From NCBI GenBank assembly GCA_947652115.1, contig OX393562.1, forward strand, positions 13,565,073-13,629,072: a stretch of DNA of 64,000 bases, in the 5' to 3' direction. Made by a program: the position numbers and the translations under genes. Source of the stretch: Blastomussa wellsi (lineage: Eukaryota > Cnidaria > Anthozoa > Scleractinia > Plerogyridae). The first letter of the stretch is position 1; every line of letters starts with the position of its first letter. Shown here piece after piece: positions 45,317 to 59,000 of the stretch. The notes below the pieces were generated by a model, which had not been told where the DNA came from, made no database searches, and was given only the letters and a program-made list of their open reading frames with translations.

Positions 45317-48300
45317 TGATCCTTTATTTAACATGGTCTTTTTGCTTTTTCCACAGTGGGAAACTTCTTTCTGACTGGCCAGAAGAAAATATGGTTGCTG
45401 GAGACAGGTACAAAATATGCTTTGGGCTTGATAATTGAGCAATCTTTTGCCAGTCAGACCCAATTTGGCACAATTCCCGACCCACTGACCATTTCTAGCT
45501 CAATTTGGGGCAGTCCCATTTCCTCCTTAGTAGTAACATCGCTTGTCTTGTCACATTGTCCTGGGGTTTCCTAAGTGTGCACCCAATCTACTTCCCCTTT
45601 TTCGTCATATTCAGTTGGCCATTATTTCCTGGCTTTTGTTATAACTAAATTATTTTGTTATTAAGTATTAACCACAGGTCTTTAATTTCATTTTGTAACA
45701 GACCTACTCCTGCTATTGAGCCTGAAATTCTCCGAACAATGGTTGTAAGACATTTTATTGGCTATGCACCAAACCCTGGCAACAAAAAGCGAAATCAGGT
45801 AATTGTGGTTGATGTATAATACTTTCTGCTTTGAGCCTATTTGTCACCGGAGTTAAAATTGTTGAAGTGTGTTTCACGTTGTTTGCAATGAGCATGTACC
45901 AGAAACCCATGGGTTTCTGCATAAACTTGACTTTCTAATACAAATTAAGACATCCTGGAATCAGACAGTAAGCTTTTAATAGTGCCAAGAATAATTTTAA
46001 TTTGCAGTTGGATTTTTACTGTTTGGGACGTATGATGATTTTCACTGTTCAAACACTATTACCCCCTACATCTTGACTCTATGAAGATATGAAGATGGCC
46101 GTTGTCAACTTTTGAATTTCTTTAGGTAGCATACCCTCTTAAAGATACAACAGTCAACCCTCCAGAAGAAGAAAACACTGTTCCAGATTCGCCTATGAAC
46201 AGAGGTATTGTAAACCCTTCCATGGTAAATCTGGGGCAAGGAGAGGAAAGTTTCTCGTGTGCAAAGCTGTTTCGCTACACTATCATTATAAATTGAGTTG
46301 CATCACATTTATATTGATGATTCATTGCGAATAGAAAATAGGGGCTTCTTGAACTTGTGTTTAAGTTGCCAATTGGTGGTTTTCACTGTCACGCTATCAA
46401 AAACTAAATTCGAAACAATTCAACTACAGAAGATTACAATTTGAGCGAGTGTAGATGATAAAAAAATACAAAATTTCTCCAAGTCTCAGACCTGTGCGGT
46501 GTCCCGTTCGCGAGTTATTTGCCAAAACGTTCCACGCAGATTTACAAAGCTTAGTATGGAGACGCCATATTTGTGTCCTTCCGAGGGACACAAATATGGC
46601 CGCCGTGATGCACGCGAAACCATCTGGAAATTCAATTGTGCGATAATAGCGACTACTTTTGGTTCATGAGCAATTATAGTTACACATAAACACCACTTAT
46701 TATATCTGAAATGTTCAAACATCTGAAAATCGAAAGGATAGACTTTTTCCAAACAAAACAGTTTTGTCACGGTTTTCAGCTCGATGTCACATACAGCCGA
46801 GAACTCAAATATTCAAGATGCTCTGTTTTCAAAACGAAGGGTATAATCAAGCTGAAAATTTGCGAAAAGATTTATTTTTAGTTAGCCTTACGCCTGGTGG
46901 CAACGAAACTTTAGCAGGCCTAGCGAATTTTGATTTCAGAATTTTATGACGTCACATGAAAACCAAGAATAAAGAGAGTGGCATTAGAGAAAATAGCTTG
47001 AAGTATTGAGTTACAAGGGAATGCTGTGTGTTTGTTTACAGACGATGATCCTAGCAGTGTTATACCAAAACACTACAGAAGAGTGGAAATCAGATATTCC
47101 AAACTTGGTAAGTTATGTGTGCGCCCCCCCCCCCCCCCCCTTCACCCCCATATGCCTATGGTAGTCTTTCCTATGTCCTACGTCTTTCCTACGTCAAAAC
47201 AATGATTTGGCTGTATGTGTATAAAAATTTACCGAAGTCCAATTGAATTCCAACTGTAGTCCGACAGAATGTCTGGACATTTTTTTACTCCTTCAAAGTA
47301 AACACCAAATGTTTTGTGTTGGCAACGTTTTGTGAAGGAATTCTGTGATATGACGTCTGACATCACTGCTGTTTTGTCTTTGCTGCACGGTAAAAAATTA
47401 TTTGCAGCCCTGTAGTTTTTGGTTGTCAAACTCCAACTTTAGACGTCAAAAGGTCGGATGTTTACTTTTCGAAATGGCCAAAAATGGATGATGGCAAAGA
47501 GAGAAAAATCCGAAATAGCAAACCACCAGAAAAAGCTTAAACAAGAAGTTCCGGTATAAATGGGGCCTGGCCTGGCCATTCTCACGCCCATTTGTCAGTC
47601 AACCATGAAAGAGTAAACAGCTGACAAACAACCCGCGCTTTTCTAAGGACAGTTACTGAGAAAAAGCGTGCATTTCATTTTTGCAGAGAATGTTATGACG
47701 TGTAAAGCATTACCAAGCTACATCTCATTTTGGTCCAAATTTTCTTTTTTTTTCTTTTTGACGCTTGACTCTACATACGATGAATGCAAGAGTACAAATT
47801 TGCATTTCGCGCCCGAAAGGTGTGAGATGTTTTCTGAGATGTGGGAGGGGCTGTCCCTTTTATAGTGGAACTTCTTGTTTAAAACTTTTTAACTCACTTA
47901 TTATCATTAATTTATCTTTCCAAAATCTCTTCTAAAACAAGTAGACCTGTTGGATTGTGGTTCTGTGTTTTAACTAGCCCCATTAATCCATTTTACTAGC
48001 CGAGTGCAATTGAACTTAATGACAATATGTCTTTTCAGGTGTTGAAGACTTTGATTTCAAGCACTACAACAGAACATCATTTGCTGGCTTGGAAACGCAC
48101 ATCCCCAATGCTTACTGCAATGCCATGCTACAGGTAGGAAAAGTTAGCGGGAAAATAATTTGTAGCAAGTTATTACTTCTTGGGCAGTGTTTCTTTTTAA
48201 AACTGTTATGGCCCTGTTTAAGAAATAACAGCAGTTAGTCAGAGTTAAGAGTTTAGTCAGAACGGACTTGAAGTGGAAAACACTTTTCTTTGAGATCCAA

Positions 48301-50050
48301 AAAACTTAGTCACCATAGTATAATGCTACCTTCAAATTAAATCCAAGGAAACCGTGAAATAATAGTTAAGCAATAAACTGAGAAGAAACACGGATGGCCT
48401 TGAATGAGGAAGATTGAGAAGGATCGTTATCAACAAACTTGACAAATTTAGGCTAAACATTTCGAAATGTGTCATCCGTGACAGAGCTCCTTTAATAGCA
48501 TAACTTTAGCATTCAAGTTGTACAGGCGAAGCAACTTGATTGTAAAATGAAAAAGTTATAACACTCAGCGCGTGGGTAACAAATGATAAAACTCCAAGGC
48601 ACTGAGTGTTATAACTCTTTCATTTTTTTTACAACCCCGATCATATTTATAAGCGCTACGAAGCCACCTAGTTTATTTTTTGTTTTGTTCTTCGAGGAAA
48701 AGTAGAGCCAAGCGTGCCGTGGGGTCTTCGTCCAAGTGTTTGCTTGTAGTAGCGACATGTATACAGACGTAATAATGTTCACTATTTTCGAATTTTGTCT
48801 TGAGTGGTTAACAGGAATCGGAAATTGTTGGGTACTTCTCCAAGATTTGTCAGTAACAGGACTTGTTCTTTGACAGCGCATGTCGCCTGATTGTTTGATT
48901 TGAATTTATTTTTCCTAGCTGTTTTATTTTATTGAACCTATGAGAGCTGGAATGCAAAACCACTTGTGCCATCGGGAATTCTGCCTGGCTTGCGAGCTAG
49001 GCTTCTTGTTTCACATGTTGGACATGTCATCTGGACAAACCTGTCAGGTGGGAAACACCATAGTTACATCTGTTCTTAATGGCTAGAAATACTCCTAGAT
49101 GAAACTGGGAATTCGCGAATTTGACATAGATTTTGAAGCGAATTCTTCCTTTCCAAATTTACCAAACAAAACCTCTATAAGTGAAAAATCTAATGTTTCT
49201 TTTTTTTTTGATGGCCAACCATGATAAAACCTCTTTCCAAAAAAACATGGTTGTTTACAAAAATACAATGAATGCTCGAGGAACTCTTCTTAGATCTTAT
49301 GGAAGGTACATAATGGTGAATCTAGTTTGTTATTTTTGTAGACTATACGGTTGAGCAATTTGTATTGAACTTAAATTTGTATAAAATAATCTTCTCGTTC
49401 AGGGCTTCCTAATCACTGTTTTTTTTTTCCACAGGCCAACAACTTTCTCCGAGCGTTTCGCACAATTCCCGAAGCAGCAGCGCTTGGTTTAGTCTTAAAC
49501 GATGTCGATGAGTCATTTGGCAATGCCAACTTTCCACGCTTAATACAAAGCTGGTTTAGATTCGTTCTTCAGCAAGTGCACCAGGTAAATCGCAGTTTGT
49601 TTCTCGAATAATTCTTCTCTCCACGTAGAGGCTGATTTATGATAAGGGTATCTAGTTTTCAGGCGAGCGCGTTGTCCTAATGGTTAGTGCGCGCACTGGA
49701 CTCCGGATCATGTTTTCCAGGTTTAAGCTCTGGACGGAGTTATGACGTTGTGTTCTTGGGCAAAACACTTTGCTCTCATAGTGCTTCTCTCTTTCCAGGA
49801 ATATAAATGGGTAGCTGTGAATTTACTGCTGGGGGGTAACCCTACGATGGACTAGCATCCCATCCAGGGGGAGTAGAAATACTCCTAGTCGCTTCATGTA
49901 AGGAAAAAACTGGGATAAGCCTAGGCATGTTATTCGCTCCGACGAAGGGCTAACGCTCGAAACGTCAGCTCTTGAATCTCTTTACGGTGGCCAATTGACA
50001 TTATCAACCCAGTTGATAAAACCAAATTATATTGTTATACTTCCCATCGA

Positions 50051-50085
<35 letters not shown>

Positions 50086-53000
50086 CTAGGCATGTTATGT
50101 TCAGCTAGACGATCATAATTTATTTTACATTGATCTTTATCATTTTTTACCAACAGGACACTCTTGAACCACCAACTAACTTGGAAGGAGTGAAGGATGA
50201 TAAACAAAATTCGTGAGTGCAAGAAGATCATGTCATGCATGCAACCAATCACAGTATGTGTCCATAATTACCTTTTTACAATTTCAATGCGCAGACAACT
50301 AACAATTTTGTAATAAATGAGAAAATTCACTGTGCAATTAGATGGAAATTTCAGCTCGTGAGATGGCCGTTTTTTCACTTGAAGCCTACAAATGCAAGAT
50401 AAATTTCGTCCCAAATGTTCTTGCTGACCTCTCACAATTCTAAAAAAATAGCGCCAATTTTCTTCAAGTTTTCAGAAATTTGCCTTGTGTTGCGTTTCAT
50501 GCAACTTCGCTTTCACGGTCTATTTTCTCATGGAACGAATTTTATCAATTATTGTATAATTAAGTTTTTATCTGTCCTGTTATTATAATATAGGTCCAGC
50601 AAACCGCAACAGTCTTCTTTAATCCATCGCCTGTTTGGTTCAAATGTCGAGCTGCTAAGCCGGTGCCGCTGCGGTAAAGAATCCAAAAGGGATTCCACAA
50701 CATTGCTCTTCAATTTAGAATACCCTGAAATGTCCGATGGTAAGATTACCACTCTTATTTTGCCGTGTTTATTTTGGGGTGCAATCTTTTTCCTTGAGCT
50801 CATTGCAATGTTGTTTCTCTGTGGAAGAGACGCTGTCTTTTTTCCATTTACACGTGCACATTCAACACGGTTGGTGGCACGACTCGCTATTCAATAGTTT
50901 TCGGAATGAATCACGCTTTACACGTTTATTTTTTAAGGACACCACGTGCACAGTTATGCGCTATCAGTGTTTAGTATAAATCTGCTAGCGTTCTATCACG
51001 AATGCCGTTCTCTGATTGGCTACGCTACCCACTATCTATTCTGCGATAGATGTGAGTAGCGTAGCAGTGCGGTTGTCAACAAAATGGTGGCCGCTTCTTT
51101 ACGTTTTCGAAACGTCCTGGTCGACGCTGTTCCAGAAAAGACAGAAGTCGCCACGACTAGCAGATTTATACTAAAACAATTAGATTATTCGCTTTCGATT
51201 TCTATGCGTGATAGTTGACTCGGGGTGCGCCCTCACCAACTATCACGCGATAGAAATCTCGAGCTCATAATCTAATTGTTAATTAGGATGTACCAGAGAA
51301 ACAGTGGACAGCGTTGTTGGCGCGCGCTGACCTCGTGAGCCTTCCGCGGACCCTCGTGTAAATGATTGACTTGAATAAATAAGTGAAAGTAATCAATTTT
51401 GAGCTATATTATCTCACTGCACTGTAAATATCCATATTTAGCCACCTCCATTTCGGTGAAGAGTTAGTTAAATAACGCGTAAATATAAACTAGTAGGGGA
51501 ACCAACGAGATTCGCGGATGCCAGTCCAATACAGTTTCAACATGCCTTTCCCGTGAACTCTCAGAAAAAAAAGAAGCGACATGCAATCATGAAAATGATT
51601 ACTTACTTTTGAGCAGAACTGGAAATTTCATGATCAAGGGTTAATGACTGCTTTAGTTTTAGTATTGTAACGGTCAGCTGAAAAAGGTCTCTTTGGTGCC
51701 AGGGGTGGGCGATCGGTGTTGGCAGGGGGCTGCCCCGCTTCTGAACATCGTTATATCCCTGGTATTTAAAAGTTTTAATGTTTTCTCTTGACATGTTTAT
51801 AGAAAAACAACAAGGTTCTGTGAGCTTCGAGTCCGTGTTGTTGTCGAGTTTGTGCCGAGAGCAGAGCATGCAAGCGTGGTGTGAACACTGCTCCAGATAT
51901 CAGCCAACGGTATGTGTTTTATGCAACTGATAATCGCGGCACAAGTTTTGCCGCTCCTCGCTTCGCTTTCTTCACGTGATATAAAAGAACTATATACTAC
52001 AAGTTGTCCAATTCAGACATAAATGTAATTTGGTAATGTAGTTGTTGAATACTGCTAACATAAGACGAAGCCGAGTCCGGTTTGGAATCTCAGGATGCTT
52101 TTCAATTCAAATATTTCCACACTGCGTTTTAAATTAATCGTACAAATCGTACGCACGCTTGAAGATTGGACGTGCATCATGTGGCTGTTCGCTCTTTGAT
52201 TGGTTGAAAATTTTATACCGAGTGAGGATGTCACAAATTGATTCACTCGCAATATTTTGGGAAGTGGTGGCGAGTGTGTTTACGCTATGTACAGGGCAGG
52301 TTGTTTAAAACGCGATTACGCTAATCCAGAATTGGCTTGAAGTTTTATTTCAGTTTTTCTAGCAGTTTTGACGGCGACTATTCTCAGCTTCACCGTAAAA
52401 ACATAAATAATAAAACACTTTTACGCAAGAGAAATTGAACCCTCTATCAACTTTTAAACCTAGGTTAGTGTTAATCAGCTTTCAAAGAACCCGATCCTGG
52501 AAGATAGGTTACCTTCACAATGTGCATTTATTGGAAAAAGAGAAAGTAAAATGGTGATATGGAGAATGGCCAACTGATTTGTTATAATGCTTTTTAGTAA
52601 GCGTTAAAATGTTTTAAACGTTTCGTCGTTTTCTCCTGTAGGTTCAGATTCGTAAAGTTAAGAAGCTTCCAGATATCTTAGCATTTAACTGCGGCATGGA
52701 ACACGCAAAGGAAGTTGAGTTTTGGAGAACACAACAACAGGTTAATATGGCTACACGTCTGTTATGCAATATTCATAGCTTGCAGATGTTGAAACAAAGA
52801 TGCGACAGTCGAGACATTGATATGAAGGAGCTTTAAAATCCTTTTTAGTAACAATTTTAGCTTCAAAGTCAATAAATAAAACGTCACTAACATTTTAGCT
52901 CATCGCAGCTGGGGAGGAAAGTCCCCTGTATATACCTTCTTCCAAAATGGCCACTGATTTATGGACATGTAAATTGGCCCTTTTTGCCTCATTTTTGAGT

Positions 53001-56000
53001 AAAAAATCTTTTGAATTTTGCTCATGCTATCGAGGTAAGAAGGGCCACTTAACATGCCTATGAAAAAATAATTAATCGGCCGCCATTTTGGAATAAGGTC
53101 TTTTAATCATGGACACTTAAGAAAGTATTTACCAGTTACTTATTAGTAATGAAGGCGTTATCGTTTGTCTCACGATGTAGTCACTTGTGATGTGGACCGC
53201 GACGTTTCGGCTGGATACTGCTAGCCTTCATCAGGCGATAAGGTCGACTGGCTTCGTGGAGCGACATCATCGTACAAGCCTCGAATCTGGAGAAACTACG
53301 TAGACGACACATTCACTATCCTGGATCGCGGAAACGTCGATGTCTTCCTACAGCATCTAAACAGCCAGCAGCCTTCCATCCGCTTCACCATGGAAACAGA
53401 AAGTGACAGCAAGATCACCCATGCCAGTGGCCTGTCCGAACAACTTCGCCGCTGCACGTTTCCGTTTCGTAAACGGTCGATGCCATTTTTTCGACACTTA
53501 GATTTTTTTGGGGGCTATCATCGAATTTTTTTACCCACAAAAAAAGAAAAATTGTTAGTCAATGACAAGAATCGAACCCTGAACCTCTGACAAGCCAACA
53601 TCCCTATTTCACCAGTACACTACCACTACACTACCAGGCCAATCCGCCAAATCCCCACAAAATTTCGTTATAAAACAAGACTTTCTTAGTATATATATTT
53701 TACTTATAGTATTGCCCCACCCAACAAATAAAGCTAACCGCAAGCACACCAGTGTGAAATTGAACAATTAAGCATTTGGTAAGTGTGTATTAGTCTATCA
53801 CCAGTTTCGACCTAGTCCAGGCCTAAACTAGAGCGGATATAGCATCGTCCATTCCGAAAAGCTTGGTTACCAATTATGGCATCGACCGTTAAAAAATGGC
53901 ACCGACCGTTTACGAAACGGAAATTAGCTTCGCCGCTGCCTGCAACAACAAGGAGTGCGCGCTGTTTTCAAGTCGGATACTACGTTGCGATCACAATTAG
54001 TACGGCCCAAAGACGCTGTTCAACCGACTAAACAAGACGGCGTTGTTTACAAGATTCCCTGCGAATGAGGAAAAGTCTACATCGGCGAGACGGGGGAGAC
54101 CCATGCAGGACAGGATTAAAGAACACGACCAAGACATCCGGCTCGGCCGTACCCAGACCTCCGCCGTTTCAGAGCATGCCCACATCACCGGACACTGCCC
54201 ACTTTGGGACGAGGTTAAGTTTATTGATCGTGATCAACATTGGTACACCCGCAGGGTCAAAGAGGCTATTCACATAAGACTTCATCCTAACAACATCAAC
54301 AGGGATAGTGGAATCGAGATTCCTGAAGCTTGGATGCCCACGATCAAGAAACACAAGAACGAGAGAACTGCACAACGGCGAACCGCCGAGGGAACAACTA
54401 ACTGGTCTAGGATCAGCGAGGATCGAAACACACCAATCACAGCTGTTGAAAACCAACCAATCTCAGCGGAGCACCATGCTTTATAAAGCTACACGTAGCC
54501 AGTCGACCTTATCGCCTGATGAAGGCTAGCAGTATGCAGCCGAGACATCGCGGTCCACATCACAAGTGACTACATGGTGAGACAAACGATAACTCCTCAA
54601 TTACTATACTTTATACCACGATGAACAACAACAACCTTTTTCACGGCAGTTACCTATTAATTAGAAAAATCGACACTATATTTTTTCAGTGATCTTTTAC
54701 GTTATAGCCCCTAACATAAGACTGAAACCGAATTCGTAACAGCAAATTGGATGCTGAAATTTGATCCGTTCAAGTGAGCAAAACAAGCCTTCCGTTGTTT
54801 TAGGAAACATGCAATTTCAAACCATATTTAACCGTCAAGTCTATAAAGTGTTTATTAGGTTTTCCTCGAGTAGCGATTTACAACATGTATAACCGCAGTA
54901 AAGCATAAGACTTTTTTTAGTTACTAGATCCGCCAAAAGCTGAGGAGAAATCCACTGCTGCTCCAGCATCCGGCCGAGCTTGTAGATACGGCAATGCCTG
55001 CACCAGACCAGACTGCAAGTTTAGACATGACAGAGATCCAACGACAGAAGACATGTATGTTCAGCGTTAATACATAGGCGTCTATCTGTTCGTGTTTCGA
55101 ATGATCTTATTTTTGTAGACGTATAAATCTACTAGGCGTTCAAAATTTAACAATAAAATTATCCAAATCTTCTTTACAGACACCGAAAACACGGCGGCTA
55201 TTTTGTTGACAGCCGCTACTCGCGTGCTATTTAAACAATAGAGTGTTTCTGTAGAGGAACTATCGGCTGATAGTTGCCCCGAGTAAATTTGATGTTCTGA
55301 AAACAAATATTTGCCCGAGAAGCGAAGCTTTAATTTTAAGAACATCAAATTTTCAAGGGGCAACTACCAGCCGATAGTTCCGAAAAAACACTCCATTGTC
55401 TTTATTGGTCACCACTGAACAATACCACTTTTCTTCCGCACGCGCCATTAAAAATCGAACGTTTTGAATTATTTTTTATAACTTTTTTGAACGAATTAAA
55501 AGAAGAGGAGAAACCAACTAAATCAAAACCGGACAAGAAATGCTCTAAATAGCCGCTTGTTTACAAAAAATCTCACGGATGGGCGCTATCCATCCCGGAG
55601 TTTCCTCTGACGGGCACTATGCACTGATGGTGTCGCTCCGCACGCGGGCATGATAGCGTCACGTGAGCAAATTGAACCAGTCAGAATCGGAGAAAATTTA
55701 GTGGTGAACTATAGCGCAGACTAGATAGTGAGTAGCGTAGCCAATCAGAAGGCAGCATTTGTAATAGAACGCTAGTAGATTTATACCAAAAGTGTTTAGA
55801 CCAGGGAAAAATTTGGTTGATTTGTGTGACGAAAAATTCCATGTTGATGACGTTCAGTGTTCAGATTTCTTTTTTGTGTATTCAGTTTTTGCGTTTGTAA
55901 CAACAAATCTGAACAAAAGCAACAAGAATCTCTGTAGATTTATTATCAGTATTGGATCTTATACTTATCGAGACCGAGGAAAGAGCAAGGAAGTGTGAAA

Positions 56001-59000
56001 ATATAACAGTGCCGTTCAATAATTAGGCCTAACAGGTAGTGCTCAATATACCTTTGTCATGCATTTGTTATTATTTTATGTTCATGGTAATCTGCCCGCC
56101 CAGCCTCATTTCTGAGTTCAAGTTCTTTTGTTCTTTGTACATGCTGACGAGGCTGGCCGTGCAGATTAGCATGAACACAACAGAATAACAAATCCGTGAC
56201 AAAGGTCTATACTACTGAACAAGCGAATCCTAGAGGGGGAACCCGGAAATGGGCAAGCGTTTGATCCACTTCATGCTAAGGAAACCAGATTCTGTTCCCG
56301 CCTGATGGGCCACTAGGGTGGAACGCAGACTTACTTTATCTTACGTTTATACCTTAACTCGTCTCACCTCATTTCACCTCACCTCGCCTTTCCTTTTTGT
56401 TTTGTTCTTCATCAGGCGTATGGAGGTTCCCGGGGACGAAGATCTGACTGGTTGGGTGCCATTATCAATAAAGATTTCTTTTGATTCTGGTGGAAATATG
56501 CACGTGACAAAGATTGACGAGGTACTTTTATATTGTCAGCTATTCGCACTATATTTAACATTTGATGACTGGTTTCCGCGGTCATCGGTCAACAGTGCAC
56601 TGTTGCTGACGTCATATATTTTGCAATGTTTCCCACTCAGAGACTTATATGAAATAGAAATATTCAAAGCCATGCAATGCGTAGAACAATAACCCGAACC
56701 ATGCAAATATTTCTATGTCATATAGTTCTAATTCCTGTTCAAGGAATTTAGAAGCCAGGAAACACACAGAAGTCTCGAAAGTAAAATGTTCCGAGGAATG
56801 GCCGACTTGAGAAACTAATCACGTCATAAAGCGCCCACGTTGCCAGCGTGGTTGCTCCGCTAGTGTAGTGGTCATCACGCCCGACTAGTAACCAGGGCAA
56901 CATCGGTTCCATTCCGGCTCGGGGCAAAATAGTTTTTCTTTCATTTTAGACGTGTGTCGAAAGCTGAATAGCAAACTGTGTTTGCATGGTTCGGGTTATC
57001 GCTCAGAGACTTTTGGTGGGAAAAAGTTTTATTGTTAGACGTCGTGTGGCATCGAATTAGCCAATAAGAACGCGCGCTGATGGGGAAGAAATTTTCAGAT
57101 ATACATATTACAAAGATTTTTGCATGTGTCATCTATCGTATAACGTTCGTCATTTGAAAAGATCGCTAGTGAGATTTTCTTCAACAGGAAAAGTTACCTG
57201 AACAGTTCAAACAACCCTTGATGAGGAATTTTCGTGGTAATGCAAATATAGTTGGTGAATCATATGAACTACGGGTAAAAGAGTTAACGAGAAAAAGATC
57301 TTGGTAGCAGTTGTTCAACAATTATGCAGAGAGAAAAAGGTTGAAAAACGCATGCTTCATCGGTTCTTAAACCCATTCATGAAGTCTGCAGCTGGTGCAT
57401 CACAAAGATCACGCATGATTCGAATGCCGTTTTTCAGTCTCTTTAAACAAAATCATTTGCAGGAGAAACGTGAAAAACACAAATCGTTCTCTGTTGTAGT
57501 TGCATCACAGGTAGCCCAAGCTCAGTTTTAAAACAGTTCTAAGTCCATTTTTTTTCTTTGTTTTATTTGTAGAGTCAGAAAGTAAAGTGCACAGAGAACG
57601 AGATCGTGTATGACTTATTAGCCACTGTGGGTCATGTACAGGACTTCAAATCTGGTGGAAACTTAGTAGCTCATATTCATGTTGGAACAACCTACCACAG
57701 CCGTAAGGAGGTGCGAACTTTATAATATATTTGGTGATTGATTGATTGATTTTATTTTCTCTCTAACTGCAACAAGCTGGACTGTTCATTGCCTAGTTTC
57801 ATACCGTGAAGTACTGGGTCGAGTGCGGACTTTCGCGAACAAATTAAAAAAAAACAGGTCTGCCATTGCGAAGAAAAAGGCGTCCTCAGCACGATCTTAT
57901 TGTTTGAAGAACAAAAGGATCAAGGAAGGGGGAAAACTCGTCGGAAGTATACAGTTTTGTTTTTTATTGCATTTGTTCGCGAAAGTCCGCATGCGACCCA
58001 GTACCTCACGGTATGAAATTAAGCAATAGCCCTTTATTTTCTCGTCTTCCCTGGCCCTATCCCCACCCAATCGTGCTTCACACTCGTCCTCGCGTCACTT
58101 GCTGTTTCTCGAGCTCTTTTGCCTTGAAAATTAGAGGCTGTAAACACTCTAGAGCAAGCCTGATAAAATTTATCTGACTGTACACAGTAAAGAGTGAAGC
58201 TTGTTTTTATGGTATTGATTAACATGCGATACCGAAAGCGCTGTCCAACTACGATCCAATGCAACATCACCGGCAAACTTGTTTTAACTTGCTAATGTCA
58301 GCTTTCTTTCTAATGGGTTCATCTATTTATTTGGTGTAACTGTCAAACATGGGCTCAAACAGTAGTTCATGAAACGTCCTTCTTAAATCTTACCTAAAGC
58401 TTTAACATGATGATGATCGCGTTCTTAAACGTGTGCTTCATCATGATCGCGTTCTTCAGTAGTCGCAAAAGTGAAAGCAAGGGAGTAAGCGTCCGCAAGA
58501 AATGCTTTTTTCTCTTTTTCTCAGGGTGTTACATGCAGCCAGTGGTATCTATTCAACGATTTCGCTATCACTCCCATATCACCGGTGAGTGGTAACTTAC
58601 AGTCTTTCCCGTAAAACCGTGAACAACAGAAAACATTTCTGGAATGTTTATTGTGTATTGACCAATCGCAGCAAAGTTCAGGACACGCGAACAAACCTCA
58701 AAACCACAAACTAATGACCGTTGCTGTTTGCGGTTTGGTTTTCTCACACCTGATTGGCTTTTTCTTTGTAACACAATAACATTCCATAAACATTTCTGGT
58801 GTTCATGGTTTTACGGGAAAGACTGTAACACTTCTGATAAACACTTTGGCCTCTTGATTTAAATACCATGCCAAGGGTTCGTAATCGCAGTACAACCGTT
58901 TTGTAATAGAATAACGGAGCTACGTCACTTAAGTTATATGATTTATATTCACGTCTTAGAAACAAGGCTGTTAGCGTCAACTTTGTATATAGAAACTAAA

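Larger units (their letters stand above)
53158..54594 (+). mobile_element. Penelope-like element C, deleted, with inverted ends
   Basis: The left 99 bp (53158-53256) is an inverted copy of the right end (54497-54594), and both carry hammerhead sequence. Between them come an RT fragment with the intact box YVDDTFTIL, an abrupt join at 53410 to the [10 protein letters not shown] segment, a SINE-like insertion (53456-53927), and the GIY-YIG endonuclease with a premature stop and a one-base shift near 54068-54100. Most of the RT is missing. PAN2 intron 21. Confidence 0.83.

Noticed and set aside
56854..56925. Functional tRNA-Thr gene
   Set aside because: The anticodon stem is mismatched, there is no terminator, and the context is repeat-rich, so it is kept only as a tRNA-like sequence.
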